From positions 1-64,000 of the forward strand of contig NZ_BAAAUV010000001.1 of assembly GCF_039534125.1 (NCBI RefSeq): a stretch of DNA of 64,000 nt, read 5' to 3'. This DNA comes from Actinocorallia longicatena. GTDB taxonomy: Bacteria > Actinomycetota > Actinomycetes > Streptosporangiales > Streptosporangiaceae. The notes under the pieces are model-generated. The model saw only the letters and a program-made list of their open reading frames with translations, was not told the DNA's origin and searched no databases. Each line of letters starts with the position of its first letter. The first letter of the stretch is position 1. The translations under genes and the position numbers were made by a program. Shown here piece by piece: positions 18,267 to 24,706 of the stretch.

Positions 18267-19403
18267 ATGAGAAGCGTCCACGCCGTCGTCCTGCCGCCCG
18301 GTCCTCGCCTCCTCGCGCGACTCGAAGCCGCGCTGGACGGCACCGGCCCCGCCCTGTGCCCGCTCCCGCCCGGTCTGCCGGAGGCCGCGTACAGCGCCCT
18401 CCTGGACGCGCTGAAACCGGCCGCCGTCGAGGACGAGTCGGGCGTGTCGCCGAGGCACGGAGCCGTCCCCACCGACGCCGCCGTCCTCATCGCGACCTCG
18501 GGGTCCACCGGAGTCCCCAAGATCGTCGAACTCTCCCCCGACGCCCTCAAGTCCTCCGCCCACGCGACGCTCGACCGGGTCGGCTCGCCGGGCTCCCGCT
18601 GGCTTTGCTGCCTGCCCACCAGCCACATCGCCGGAATCCAGGTCCTGGTCAGAGCCCTGCTCGCGGGCACCGAACCGGTCATCCACCCCGCCTTCGACCT
18701 GGAGTCCGTCGCCGCGGCGGGGAACGTCCACGTCTCCCTCGTCCCGACCCAGCTCCACCGCCTCCTCGACGCCGGCGCCGACCTGTCCGCCTTCGCCTCG
18801 ATCCTGCTCGGCGGGGCGGCCGCCTCCCCAGCGCTGCTGGAGCGGGCCGCCGGACGCGGGGCCCGGCTCTTCACGACCTACGGGATGAGCGAGACCTGCG
18901 GCGGCTGCGTCTACGACGGGGTGCCCCTGGACGGCGTCCGGGTCTCCCTCGCCGCCGACGGCCGGATCCGTCTCGCCGGACCGGCCCTGTTCTCCCGTTA
19001 CCGCCTCGCCCCCGCCCTCACCGCGTCCTCCTTCGACGGTGGCTGGTTCGTCACCGGGGACCTCGGCGAGCTCACCGGCGACGGGCGGCTCCGGGTCAGG
19101 GGCCGGGCGGACGACGTCATCAACACCGGCGGGGAGAAGGTCGTCGCGGGCGAGGTCGCCGCCGTCATCGGCCGGCATCCGGCGGTCCGGGACGTCGTCG
19201 TGGTCGGCCGCGACGACCCCGAGTGGGGCCAGCGCGTCACCGCGGTCGTCGTCGCCTCCGCGCCCCTCACCCTCGAGGAGGTCCGCGCCCACGTCAGGGA
19301 GGCGCTGCCCGCGCACGCCGCCCCCCGCGAACTCGACCTGCGCACCGAACTGCCGCTGCTGCCCTCCGGCAAGCCCGACCGCGAACGGCTCCGCCGGCCG
19401 TGA
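18267..19403 (+). CDS. menE: o-Succinylbenzoate-CoA ligase
   Basis: A 378-residue ANL-superfamily acyl-CoA synthetase, short as usual for actinobacterial MenE. The P-loop is ATSGSTGVPK (about residues 76-85). Motif A5 is TYGMSETCGG, the A7 region contains FVTGDLGEL, and RGRADDVINTGGEKV followed by PSGKPDRE gives the hinge and catalytic Lys. It activates o-succinylbenzoate with ATP and CoA for MenB. It diverges from menB and is followed by the GNAT gene with a 4-bp GTGA overlap. Confidence 0.93.
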   Translation: MRSVHAVVLPPGPRLLARLEAALDGTGPALCPLPPGLPEAAYSALLDALKPAAVEDESGVSPRHGAVPTDAAVLIATSGSTGVPKIVELSPDALKSSAHATLDRVGSPGSRWLCCLPTSHIAGIQVLVRALLAGTEPVIHPAFDLESVAAAGNVHVSLVPTQLHRLLDAGADLSAFASILLGGAAASPALLERAAGRGARLFTTYGMSETCGGCVYDGVPLDGVRVSLAADGRIRLAGPALFSRYRLAPALTASSFDGGWFVTGDLGELTGDGRLRVRGRADDVINTGGEKVVAGEVAAVIGRHPAVRDVVVVGRDDPEWGQRVTAVVVASAPLTLEEVRAHVREALPAHAAPRELDLRTELPLLPSGKPDRERLRRP

Positions 19404-20098
19404 ACGGCACGTGCCCGGCCCTGCTGGAGTGGGCCGCGCAGGGCGACCACACGGTGCACCGCTCCGGCGGGGCCGTGGCCGTCTCCGTGTCCGGCCTCGT
19501 GCGCCACGACCGGATCGCCGTCGAGGGGCCCGTGCCCGCCGTCCGGAAGCTCGTCGCCGAGATCGCCCGGCCCGGGTACCGGCTGCTGGGTGAAGCCGCC
19601 CTGATCGCCGAGGCGTTCGGCGCCGACCCCGCCTGGACCCTCACCCCCTCCTGGAGCTGGATGACGACCGGTGGGCCCGTCAGCCCGCCCGGCGCTGCCC
19701 GATGGCTGGACGAGAGCGCGTGGCCCGAGGTCGAGGCCCTGCTCGAACTCGCCTTCCCCGACTCCTACACCTGGCCCGGCATGAACCGCGTGAGGCGCTG
19801 GGCCGGCATCCGCGACCGCGACGGCTCCCTCGTCGCGACGGCCGCCGACGGGCCCTCCGCGCCCACCGTGGGCTACCTCGCGGGCGTCGCCGTCCATCCC
19901 GCGCACCGCGGCACGGGGCTGGCCGGGCGGATCTGCGGATTCGCCGCCCGCGAGCTGGCCTCGGCGCACGGCACCGTCGCCCTCATGGTCGACGACTGGA
20001 ACACCACCGCCATCGGCCTCTACGAGCGTCTCGGCTTCACCGGCAGGTCCGCGATCCGGGCGGCGATTCCGGCGGCCGGGAACCTCCGGGACCCCTGA
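19400..20098 (+). CDS. GNAT-family N-acetyltransferase
   Basis: A 232-residue protein with a C-terminal GNAT domain. The acetyl-CoA motif A is VGYLAGVAVHPAHRGTGLAGRIC (about 155-177, with R-G-T-G-L-A), and motif B ends VDDWNTTAIGLYERLGF. Residues 1-100 form an unassigned N-terminal part. The GTG start overlaps the menE stop (GTGA), so the two are translationally coupled. The acceptor substrate is unknown; a direct role in menaquinone synthesis is not expected from the family. The intergenic stems at 20113-20181 follow its stop codon. Confidence 0.85.
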   Translation: MNGTCPALLEWAAQGDHTVHRSGGAVAVSVSGLVRHDRIAVEGPVPAVRKLVAEIARPGYRLLGEAALIAEAFGADPAWTLTPSWSWMTTGGPVSPPGAARWLDESAWPEVEALLELAFPDSYTWPGMNRVRRWAGIRDRDGSLVATAADGPSAPTVGYLAGVAVHPAHRGTGLAGRICGFAARELASAHGTVALMVDDWNTTAIGLYERLGFTGRSAIRAAIPAAGNLRDP

Positions 20099-20112
20099 GG
20101 CGTTGGAGGATC

Positions 20113-20181
20113 TGCCGTCACCTCCGTGGCGGCTGCGCCGGCCGTCACAGCCGCCGAGGTGAACCCGCGGCGGTGACGGCA
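20113..20181 (+). terminator. Structured region after the menE-GNAT operon
   Basis: TGCCGTCACC (20113-20122) pairs perfectly with GGTGACGGCA (20172-20181). Nested within, CACCTC...GGCGGCTG (20119-20135) pairs with CAGCCGCC-GAGGTG (20148-20161). The two stems share the bases CACC, so they compete. It probably terminates the upstream operon, 15 bp after its stop. A regulated leader is an alternative. Confidence 0.5.
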
Positions 20182-20286
20182 CGTCTCATCTCTGTCGGTC
20201 ATCCGGCGGCGCGTGCCCGCCCTCACCGGCCGGAAGACGGCCGCCGGCCCGCCGAAGCCCCGGCGCACCATGTTTCACCTTCGCCA

Positions 20287-20308
20287 GACCGGTCACGGAT
20301 GACCGGTC
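20287..20308. promoter_or_regulatory. Perfect palindrome upstream of the sigma gene
   Basis: GACCGGTCA and TGACCGGTC flank a 4-bp centre (CGGA), a perfect 9-bp inverted repeat. It lies about 190 bp upstream of the sigma-factor start and has no following T-run. It is a good operator candidate for an unidentified dimeric regulator. Confidence 0.4.
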
Positions 20309-20332
20309 CGACGCGCGCACAACGGCCGCCGC

Positions 20333-20346
20333 CTTTACAAAGTAAG
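20333..20346. promoter_or_regulatory. TTAC-n3-GTAA operator-like site upstream of the sigma gene
   Basis: CTTTAC-AAA-GTAAG contains the perfect inverted repeat TTAC-n3-GTAA. The same core, with the same CTTTAC left arm, lies directly in front of the TetR gene at 33073 (33053-33063). This suggests a shared TetR-type operator. The site is 150 bp upstream of the sigma-factor start. Confidence 0.35.
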
Positions 20347-20497
20347 TTCTCGTCCGACGGGACCGAAGGCCCAAAAAACGGACAGCCCGGAATAGGGCTA
20401 CAAGTCAAGATTCCGCTGGTCGGGAACAAGCTGGACAGGATCGACCGTTTCGGATAGTGCGCACCGAAATTGAACCGCAGAAGGGAAGGACCGCCCC

Positions 20498-21982
20498 ATG
20501 CCTCGCAAGGCCGCAGCGACGTCCGCCTCGGAACAGCCCGCAGACCGGGGCGCCGAGGCGTCCGGCAGCGCGCATCTCGACGAGTTGCTGACGCTCGGCC
20601 GATCCCGGGGACATCTCTCCCTGGCGGAGGTCCGCCAGGCGTTCGAAGAGGCCGGGATTACCCCGGCCCAGGGGCGCTCGCTGCTCAAGGAGCTCGCGGA
20701 GTGCGGCGTCAGCCTCGCCGACACCGCCGAGACCACCCCCAAGGCAGCCCCCAGGGCCCCGGCGGCCCGCAAGCCCGCGGCCGGGAAGACGGCCGCCGCC
20801 AAGGCGTCCCCCGTCACCCGGACGACCGCCTCGGCGCGCGCCGATGCCAAGGCCGTCATCGAAGGAGGCGAAGCCTTGTCCCCCACCGCGACCAAGGCCC
20901 GCAGAACCGCGACCAAGAAGACCACCGCCAAGACCGCCGCCCCCGCCGAGGAGACGCCGGTCAAGGCCGCCAAGGGCGAGCTCGGCGACGACGACTCCGA
21001 CTTCGACCCCACGGCCGTCGAGGAGGAGGAGACCGAGGTCAGCACCAAGGACCTCGACGACAACACCTCGGTGATGGGCGACTCCGTCCACACCTACCTG
21101 AAGGCCATCGGACGCCGCCAGCTCCTCACCGCCGAGCAGGAGGTCGACCTCGCCAAGCGCATCGAGGCCGGCCTGTACGCCGAGTACAAGCTCGAGAACC
21201 CGCCCAAGCGCATGGCCGCCTCGACCCGCGAGGACCTCGAATGGGTCGTCGAGGACGGCAACCGGGCCAAGGCCCACATGCTCGAGGCCAACCTGCGGCT
21301 CGTCGTGTCCGTGGCCAAGAAGTACTCCGACCGCGGCCTGTCCCTGCTGGACGTCGTCCAGGAGGGCAACCTCGGGCTGATCCGCGCCGTCGAGAAGTTC
21401 GACTACAGCAAGGGCTACAAGTTCTCGACCTACGCGATGTGGTGGATCCGCCAGGCGATCCAGCGCGGCTTCGCCGACTCCGCGCGGACCATCCGGCTGC
21501 CCGTCCACGTCCTGGAGCTGCTGTCCAAGCTGTCCCGGGTCGAGCGCGACATGCACCAGCGGCTCGGCCGCGAACCCACCGACGAGGAACTGGCCGAGGA
21601 GATGGGCAAGAGCCCCGACCAGGTCCGCGAGCTCCTGCGCACCAGCCGACAGCCGATCAGCCTGGACTCCACCATCGGCGAGGACGGCGAGACCCGCATC
21701 GGCGACCTCATCGAGGACACCGACAGCCCCGAGGCCTCCGACCTGGTCGACCGCCAGCTCATGGCCGACCAGCTCCGCCGGGCCCTCGGCGTCCTGTCCC
21801 CGCGCGAAGCCAAGATCATGGCCATGCGCTTCGGCCTCTACGACGGCACCCCGCGCACCCTCGACGAGATCGGCAAGCACCTGGGCCTGACCCGGGAGCG
21901 CATCCGCCAGCTCGAGAAGGAGTCGCTCTCCAAGCTCCGCCACCCGAGCAACGCCCAGCCCCTGCTCGACTTCGCCGTCTAG
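20498..21982 (+). CDS. sigA: RNA polymerase sigma factor, RpoD/SigA (HrdB) family
   Basis: A 494-residue sigma-70 protein. Residues about 25-75 resemble region 1.1 (LDELLTLGRSRGHLSLAEVR). A Lys/Ala/Thr-rich linker follows to about 160. Then come region 1.2 (DSVHTYLKAIG), region 2 (EANLRLVVSVAKKY; FSTYAMWWIRQAI), region 3, and region 4.2 (TLDEIGKHLGLTRERIRQLE). The region 2.4 and 4.2 promoter-recognition helices are complete, so it should read standard -10/-35 promoters. The acidic-basic N-terminal extension favours a group 1 factor, but the C-terminus LLDFAV differs from the usual RDYLD, so a group 2 paralogue is possible. Its stop TAG lies inside the CTAG that became the target of the insertion at 21979. 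Upstream DNA carries two palindromes. Confidence 0.9.
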   Translation: MPRKAAATSASEQPADRGAEASGSAHLDELLTLGRSRGHLSLAEVRQAFEEAGITPAQGRSLLKELAECGVSLADTAETTPKAAPRAPAARKPAAGKTAAAKASPVTRTTASARADAKAVIEGGEALSPTATKARRTATKKTTAKTAAPAEETPVKAAKGELGDDDSDFDPTAVEEEETEVSTKDLDDNTSVMGDSVHTYLKAIGRRQLLTAEQEVDLAKRIEAGLYAEYKLENPPKRMAASTREDLEWVVEDGNRAKAHMLEANLRLVVSVAKKYSDRGLSLLDVVQEGNLGLIRAVEKFDYSKGYKFSTYAMWWIRQAIQRGFADSARTIRLPVHVLELLSKLSRVERDMHQRLGREPTDEELAEEMGKSPDQVRELLRTSRQPISLDSTIGEDGETRIGDLIEDTDSPEASDLVDRQLMADQLRRALGVLSPREAKIMAMRFGLYDGTPRTLDEIGKHLGLTRERIRQLEKESLSKLRHPSNAQPLLDFAV

Positions 21983-21998
21983 GGCCTGTCTCGAAGTC
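21983..21998 (+). repeat. Left terminal inverted repeat
   Basis: GGCCTGTCTCGAAGTC directly follows the CTAG that contains the sigma-gene stop. It is the exact reverse complement of 26119-26134. The sequence resembles ends of IS5-type elements in actinomycetes, from memory and not checked. Confidence 0.8.
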
Positions 21999-22067
21999 GG
22001 CGCCCGTGGCGAGCGGCGTTCAGGTGCGTGCCCTGGAGGTGCGGAGGAGGGAGTCAGCCTGGTGTGG

Positions 22068-22085
22068 CTGGCGACCGACGACAGG
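22068..22085 (+). other. Candidate attL core
   Basis: CTGGCGACCGACGACAGG matches 26060-26077 at 16 of 18 positions (CTGGCGACTGACGACAAG). It lies 220 bp upstream of the integrase gene, at the point where inverted similarity with the other arm of the short element ends. It is proposed as the left attachment core. Confidence 0.5.
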
Positions 22086-22135
22086 ATCTTGTGACGCCCC
22101 TGGTCAGAGGGCTTTTCGCTCTTGAGATCTGGGGT

Positions 22136-22155
22136 GGGGAGCCATTCGGGGAGCC
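22136..22155 (+). repeat. Left integrase arm-type repeats
   Basis: GGGGAGCC occurs at 22136-22143 and 22148-22155, separated by ATTC. The same pair, with ATTCT between, lies at 25921-25941. In the excised circle these pairs would flank the att core, as arm-type binding sites do in attP. A further single GGGGAGCC lies at 22202-22209. Confidence 0.6.
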
Positions 22156-22183
22156 AGGTGGTTCCGGGATGGCGTGGGAGAAT

Positions 22184-22215
22184 GGGGGTGGTTCCTCGCA
22201 AGGGGAGCCGCCCCC
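22184..22215 (+). terminator. Hairpin 1 upstream of int
   Basis: GGGGGTGGTTCC (22184-22195) pairs with GGAGCCGCCCCC (22204-22215), giving 12 pairs including two G-U, with an 8-nt loop. It is followed by TTCAAAC. It lies between the sigma gene and int on the same strand and could stop read-through into the element. Confidence 0.5.
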
Positions 22216-22227
22216 TTCAAACGTGAG

Positions 22228-22260
22228 TGGGGGGACGGTCCTGGCAGACCGATCCCCCCA
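22228..22260 (+). terminator. Hairpin 2 upstream of int
   Basis: TGGGGGGA (22228-22235) pairs with TCCCCCCA (22253-22260), and inside it GGTC pairs with GACC around a 6-nt loop. It ends 44 bp before the int start. Together with hairpin 1 it forms a strongly structured leader, probably insulation or attenuation. Confidence 0.5.
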
Positions 22261-22304
22261 GTGACAGCCCGACCCACCCAGAGCATGAGCGGAAGGAACG
22301 TGTC

Positions 22305-23435
22305 ATGTCGAAGATTACCGTAGGCGCCTATGAGGGGTCGATCTATCGGGAAGGCGCCGGGTGGACCGTCGCCCTGTCGCTGGGCTTCAAGCCGGACGGC
22401 ACCCGGAACCGGATCAAGCGCAAGGGCCGCACCAGAGCCGAAGCCAAGGACCGGATCAAGCAGGCCGTCGCCGACATGGAAAAGGGCGTCAAGCGCGATC
22501 ACGGCTACACGGTGGCGCGTGCGGTCAACGACCTGATCGAGACACTGGCGGCTGGCGGGCTGTCGGACGCCTCGATCGTGGGATATCGCTCCTATGCCGC
22601 AAACCACATCAGCAAGATAGGCGCGGTGAAGGTCGCTGACCTGACCCCGGACCAGGTCGAGAAATGGCTCATGACGCTTCGCGGAACGATGGCGAGCAGG
22701 ACTCTGGGAATGATCCACGGCCTTCTCACACGGGCCCTCGACCGTGCCGCCCGATTCGACAAGGTAGACCGCAACGTGAGCCGTCTGGTCGCCACCCCGA
22801 AAGGCAAGAGCAAGGGACGTCCGTCCAAGTCGATGACCCTCGATCAGGCCAAGGCCGTTCTCGCGGAAGCGGCCAAGCCTGAGCACCGCTTCGGACCGTA
22901 TGTGATCCTCGCCATTACGACCGGCCTGCGTACCGAGGAACTGCGTGCGCTCACGTGGGATGACGTGGACCTGACGACGGGCACGGTCTATGTGCTGCGC
23001 GCCGACCGCGAGGGAGGCGACACCAAGACCAAGAAGTCCCGGCGTGGTCTGGGTATCGCTCATACGGCCGTCTCAGCGCTCACGGCGCACAAGGCCCGGC
23101 AGGCAGGCGAAAAGCTCATCGCTGGCGAAGCATGGAAGAACAACGGTCTGGTGTTCGCCCGCCCGGACGGGAGCGGATACCGGAGCCAGACCGCCGCCTA
23201 CCACTTCCGGAAAGTGCTGGCCGCCGCAGGCCTCAACGCCGACGAATGGACACCCCGCGAGACACGGCACTGTTTCGTCTCCATCATGAGCGACCAAGAA
23301 GTTCCGATCGAGGTCATTGCCGACCTGTGCGGCCACGCCTCTTCCGCTGTCACCAACGAGGTCTACCGCCATCAGCTCAAGCCGGTCCGCCGGGACGCCA
23401 CAGCCCACATGGACCGCATTTTCGGCGCCGCCTAG
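22305..23435 (+). CDS. int: Site-specific tyrosine recombinase (integrase)
   Basis: A 376-residue phage-type integrase. The N-terminal part (1-60) is an AP2-like arm-binding domain (YEGSIYREGAGWTVALSLG), followed by a SAM-like core-binding domain (about 65-160). The catalytic domain shows TTGLRTEELRALTWDDVDL (first Arg), TPRETRHCFVSIMSD (second Arg box, with R in the position of the usual first His, as in many actinomycete integrases), LCGHAS (His) and EVYRHQLKP (nucleophile Tyr). It should catalyse integration and excision of the 4-kb element at the att cores. RBS GGAAGGAA precedes ATG 22305. The perfect hairpin at 23452-23488 follows. Base composition is lower in GC than the chromosome genes. 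Confidence 0.93.
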   Translation: MSKITVGAYEGSIYREGAGWTVALSLGFKPDGTRNRIKRKGRTRAEAKDRIKQAVADMEKGVKRDHGYTVARAVNDLIETLAAGGLSDASIVGYRSYAANHISKIGAVKVADLTPDQVEKWLMTLRGTMASRTLGMIHGLLTRALDRAARFDKVDRNVSRLVATPKGKSKGRPSKSMTLDQAKAVLAEAAKPEHRFGPYVILAITTGLRTEELRALTWDDVDLTTGTVYVLRADREGGDTKTKKSRRGLGIAHTAVSALTAHKARQAGEKLIAGEAWKNNGLVFARPDGSGYRSQTAAYHFRKVLAAAGLNADEWTPRETRHCFVSIMSDQEVPIEVIADLCGHASSAVTNEVYRHQLKPVRRDATAHMDRIFGAA

Positions 23436-23451
23436 CCCCGACCATCCGACA

Positions 23452-23488
23452 GAGCCGTTCAGCCGCCGAGAGGCAGACTGAACGGCTC
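23452..23488 (+). terminator. Intrinsic terminator of int
   Basis: GAGCCGTTCAG (23452-23462) and CTGAACGGCTC (23478-23488) form a perfect 11-bp stem with a 15-nt loop, followed by GACGCTTTT. It lies 16 bp after the int stop. Confidence 0.75.
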
Positions 23489-23689
23489 GACGCTTTTGGG
23501 GAGCCGGTAGGTCCGCCGGGTCGACCCGACCAGGACATAAGACATTCCGCAGGCACCGACCCTCGCGAGGGCATAGTGACCAGGGGCAACGGGAAGGGTA
23601 GGGGTAGGGATGCGAGGAGAGCGAAGAACACCCCGTGCGCCACCCTCCAGAACACGCCGAGCCTCAGCGCTCACCGACTCCCGCCGAAT

Positions 23690-23731
23690 CGCGAAGTGTC
23701 TAATCGGTCAAGTCCGATCAGACACTTCGCG
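23690..23731. terminator. Long hairpin at the 3' end of the xis-like gene
   Basis: CGCGAAGTGTCT (23690-23701) pairs perfectly with AGACACTTCGCG (23720-23731). After one mismatch the stem continues (ATCGG with CCGAT) around TCAAGT. It overlaps the last codons of the minus-strand gene ending at 23708 and faces int, so it may act as a bidirectional terminator. Confidence 0.6.
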
Positions 23732-24016
23732 CTTTCTCAAATCTGGACCTGTTTTAGAGTTTGCTCGCACCGATAGAGCCGGGCGCAGCTCATGCGCCGA
23801 AATTCCGTGATCCATCGTCAGTCTCATCAACAATGAGACGTCGTAGGCATTCAGCAGATAGCGACCGTTAACGACCACGTGGCGGATCAAGCCGTCGCGA
23901 GCCAGTTCCCTAAGAATCCTCGCGGATACATTGATGCTTTCTGCCGCAGTGCGAGGCGAGTAGATATAGCCGCCCAGGAGCCATTCCTCATCGGCCGCCA
24001 TCGACTCGGGGTTCAC
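23708..24016 (-). CDS. Excisionase-like HTH protein of the integrative element
   Basis: A 102-residue protein. Residues about 12-60 read YIYSPRTAAESINVSARILR, then ELARDGLIRHVVVNGRYLLN, a MerR/excisionase-type winged HTH pattern (SPR.AA..L.VS.R.LR.LA..GLI...VNGRY). The GTG start at 24016 overlaps the ATPase stop (GTGA) and has GGGGAAGAGCG before it; an ATG at 24001 would remove five residues. The C-terminal 40 residues are unassigned. On an element with a tyrosine integrase, such a protein may be the recombination directionality factor, or a regulator. It is the last gene of a two-gene minus-strand operon. Its end lies in a long hairpin. Function is inference from the HTH and context. Confidence 0.65.
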   Translation of the reverse strand: MNPESMAADEEWLLGGYIYSPRTAAESINVSARILRELARDGLIRHVVVNGRYLLNAYDVSLLMRLTMDHGISAHELRPALSVRANSKTGPDLRKREVSDRT

Positions 24017-24501
24017 CGCTCTTCCCCAGACGAATTCGCCCTTATCGCATCGATCTCCGCCCAAACGACCTTGCGGCCGTCGGTGGTGTGATAGAAGCCC
24101 CATCGCTTGGATAGTGCTTCAACGAGAAACAGGCCCCTCCCGTTCTCCGCGAGTTCTTCGCTCCCGTCTTGCAGTTTTGGCGTATCCAGGTCGGCGTCTT
24201 CGACTTCGACGACGAGTGACGGCGTCTTAAGTAGCGCCAGTCGCAGGGTGATTGTCTGGACTGGCTCGTCTCGCGGGCCTACAGCCTCGATAGTTCCGGT
24301 AGCTTTGATGGCGTTGCCGCATAGCTCACTGATCACAAACTCGGCCTTTTCGCACGTGTCCGTGCTTAGCTGCCACTTTTTAGCAGTGTGCTTCGCGAAC
24401 ACCCGAGCGAGCTTCGCCGCAGTGCCGACAGCAGCAAGGTCCATTCTGTTCGTGTCGATGGCGCCTGTGGGTTCCCTCACAGCAGCCACCTGCCCGCCCA
24501 T
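24013..24501 (-). CDS. RsbW-like ATP-binding protein of the integrative element
   Basis: A 162-residue GHKL ATPase. The N-box is FVISELCGNAIKAT (about 56-69), the G1 box VEDADLDTP, and the G2 box ENGRGLFLVEAL (119-130); the fold ends VVWAEIDA. It is related to anti-sigma kinases and to the ATPases often found next to XRE/DUF397 genes in Streptomyces-type genomes. It has no obvious partner except the XRE regulator transcribed divergently 206 bp away. Use of codons such as CTA, GTA and AAA is richer than in flanking chromosomal genes, consistent with a foreign origin. It may control the element's switch between integration and excision, or interact with host sigma control; both are speculation. 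Confidence 0.8.
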   Translation of the reverse strand: MGGQVAAVREPTGAIDTNRMDLAAVGTAAKLARVFAKHTAKKWQLSTDTCEKAEFVISELCGNAIKATGTIEAVGPRDEPVQTITLRLALLKTPSLVVEVEDADLDTPKLQDGSEELAENGRGLFLVEALSKRWGFYHTTDGRKVVWAEIDAIRANSSGEER

Positions 24502-24619
24502 GCCTTAAGATCTTTCACAGCCCGACTCCTATCGGGTCAGGCCCCGGAACCATCCCCGTGTTAGCGCACAGGGACCGGGGCCGTTCGCTTGGAACTTCCA
24601 CTCCCATCAAAACCATTGC

Positions 24620-24688
24620 GCGTATACGCTCGGAAGTGGTGACACGGTGACTGGCTATCGGTCACCACCGAGTCACCAGTCACCACCG
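24620..24688. promoter_or_regulatory. Repeat-rich divergent control region of the element
   Basis: GCGTATACGC (24620-24629) is a perfect palindrome. Then GTGGTGAC and CGGTGAC are followed by GTCACC at three places (24661, about 24672, about 24679), forming direct and inverted copies of GGTGAC. This lies between the divergent ATPase and XRE genes, 20-90 bp before the XRE start. It is a plausible operator array for the XRE protein. Confidence 0.5.
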
Positions 24689-24706
24689 GGGAGACAGGCG
24701 GAGCGC

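Noticed and set aside
20020..20374. Short minus-strand frames upstream of the sigma gene
   Set aside because: They overlap the GNAT gene or strong palindromes, lack ribosome sites and show no family resemblance.
21979..21998. Possibility that the insertion truncated the sigma factor
   Set aside because: Region 4.2 is complete, and the CTAG duplication restores the original stop; a few C-terminal residues could differ from relatives, but no truncation needs to be assumed.
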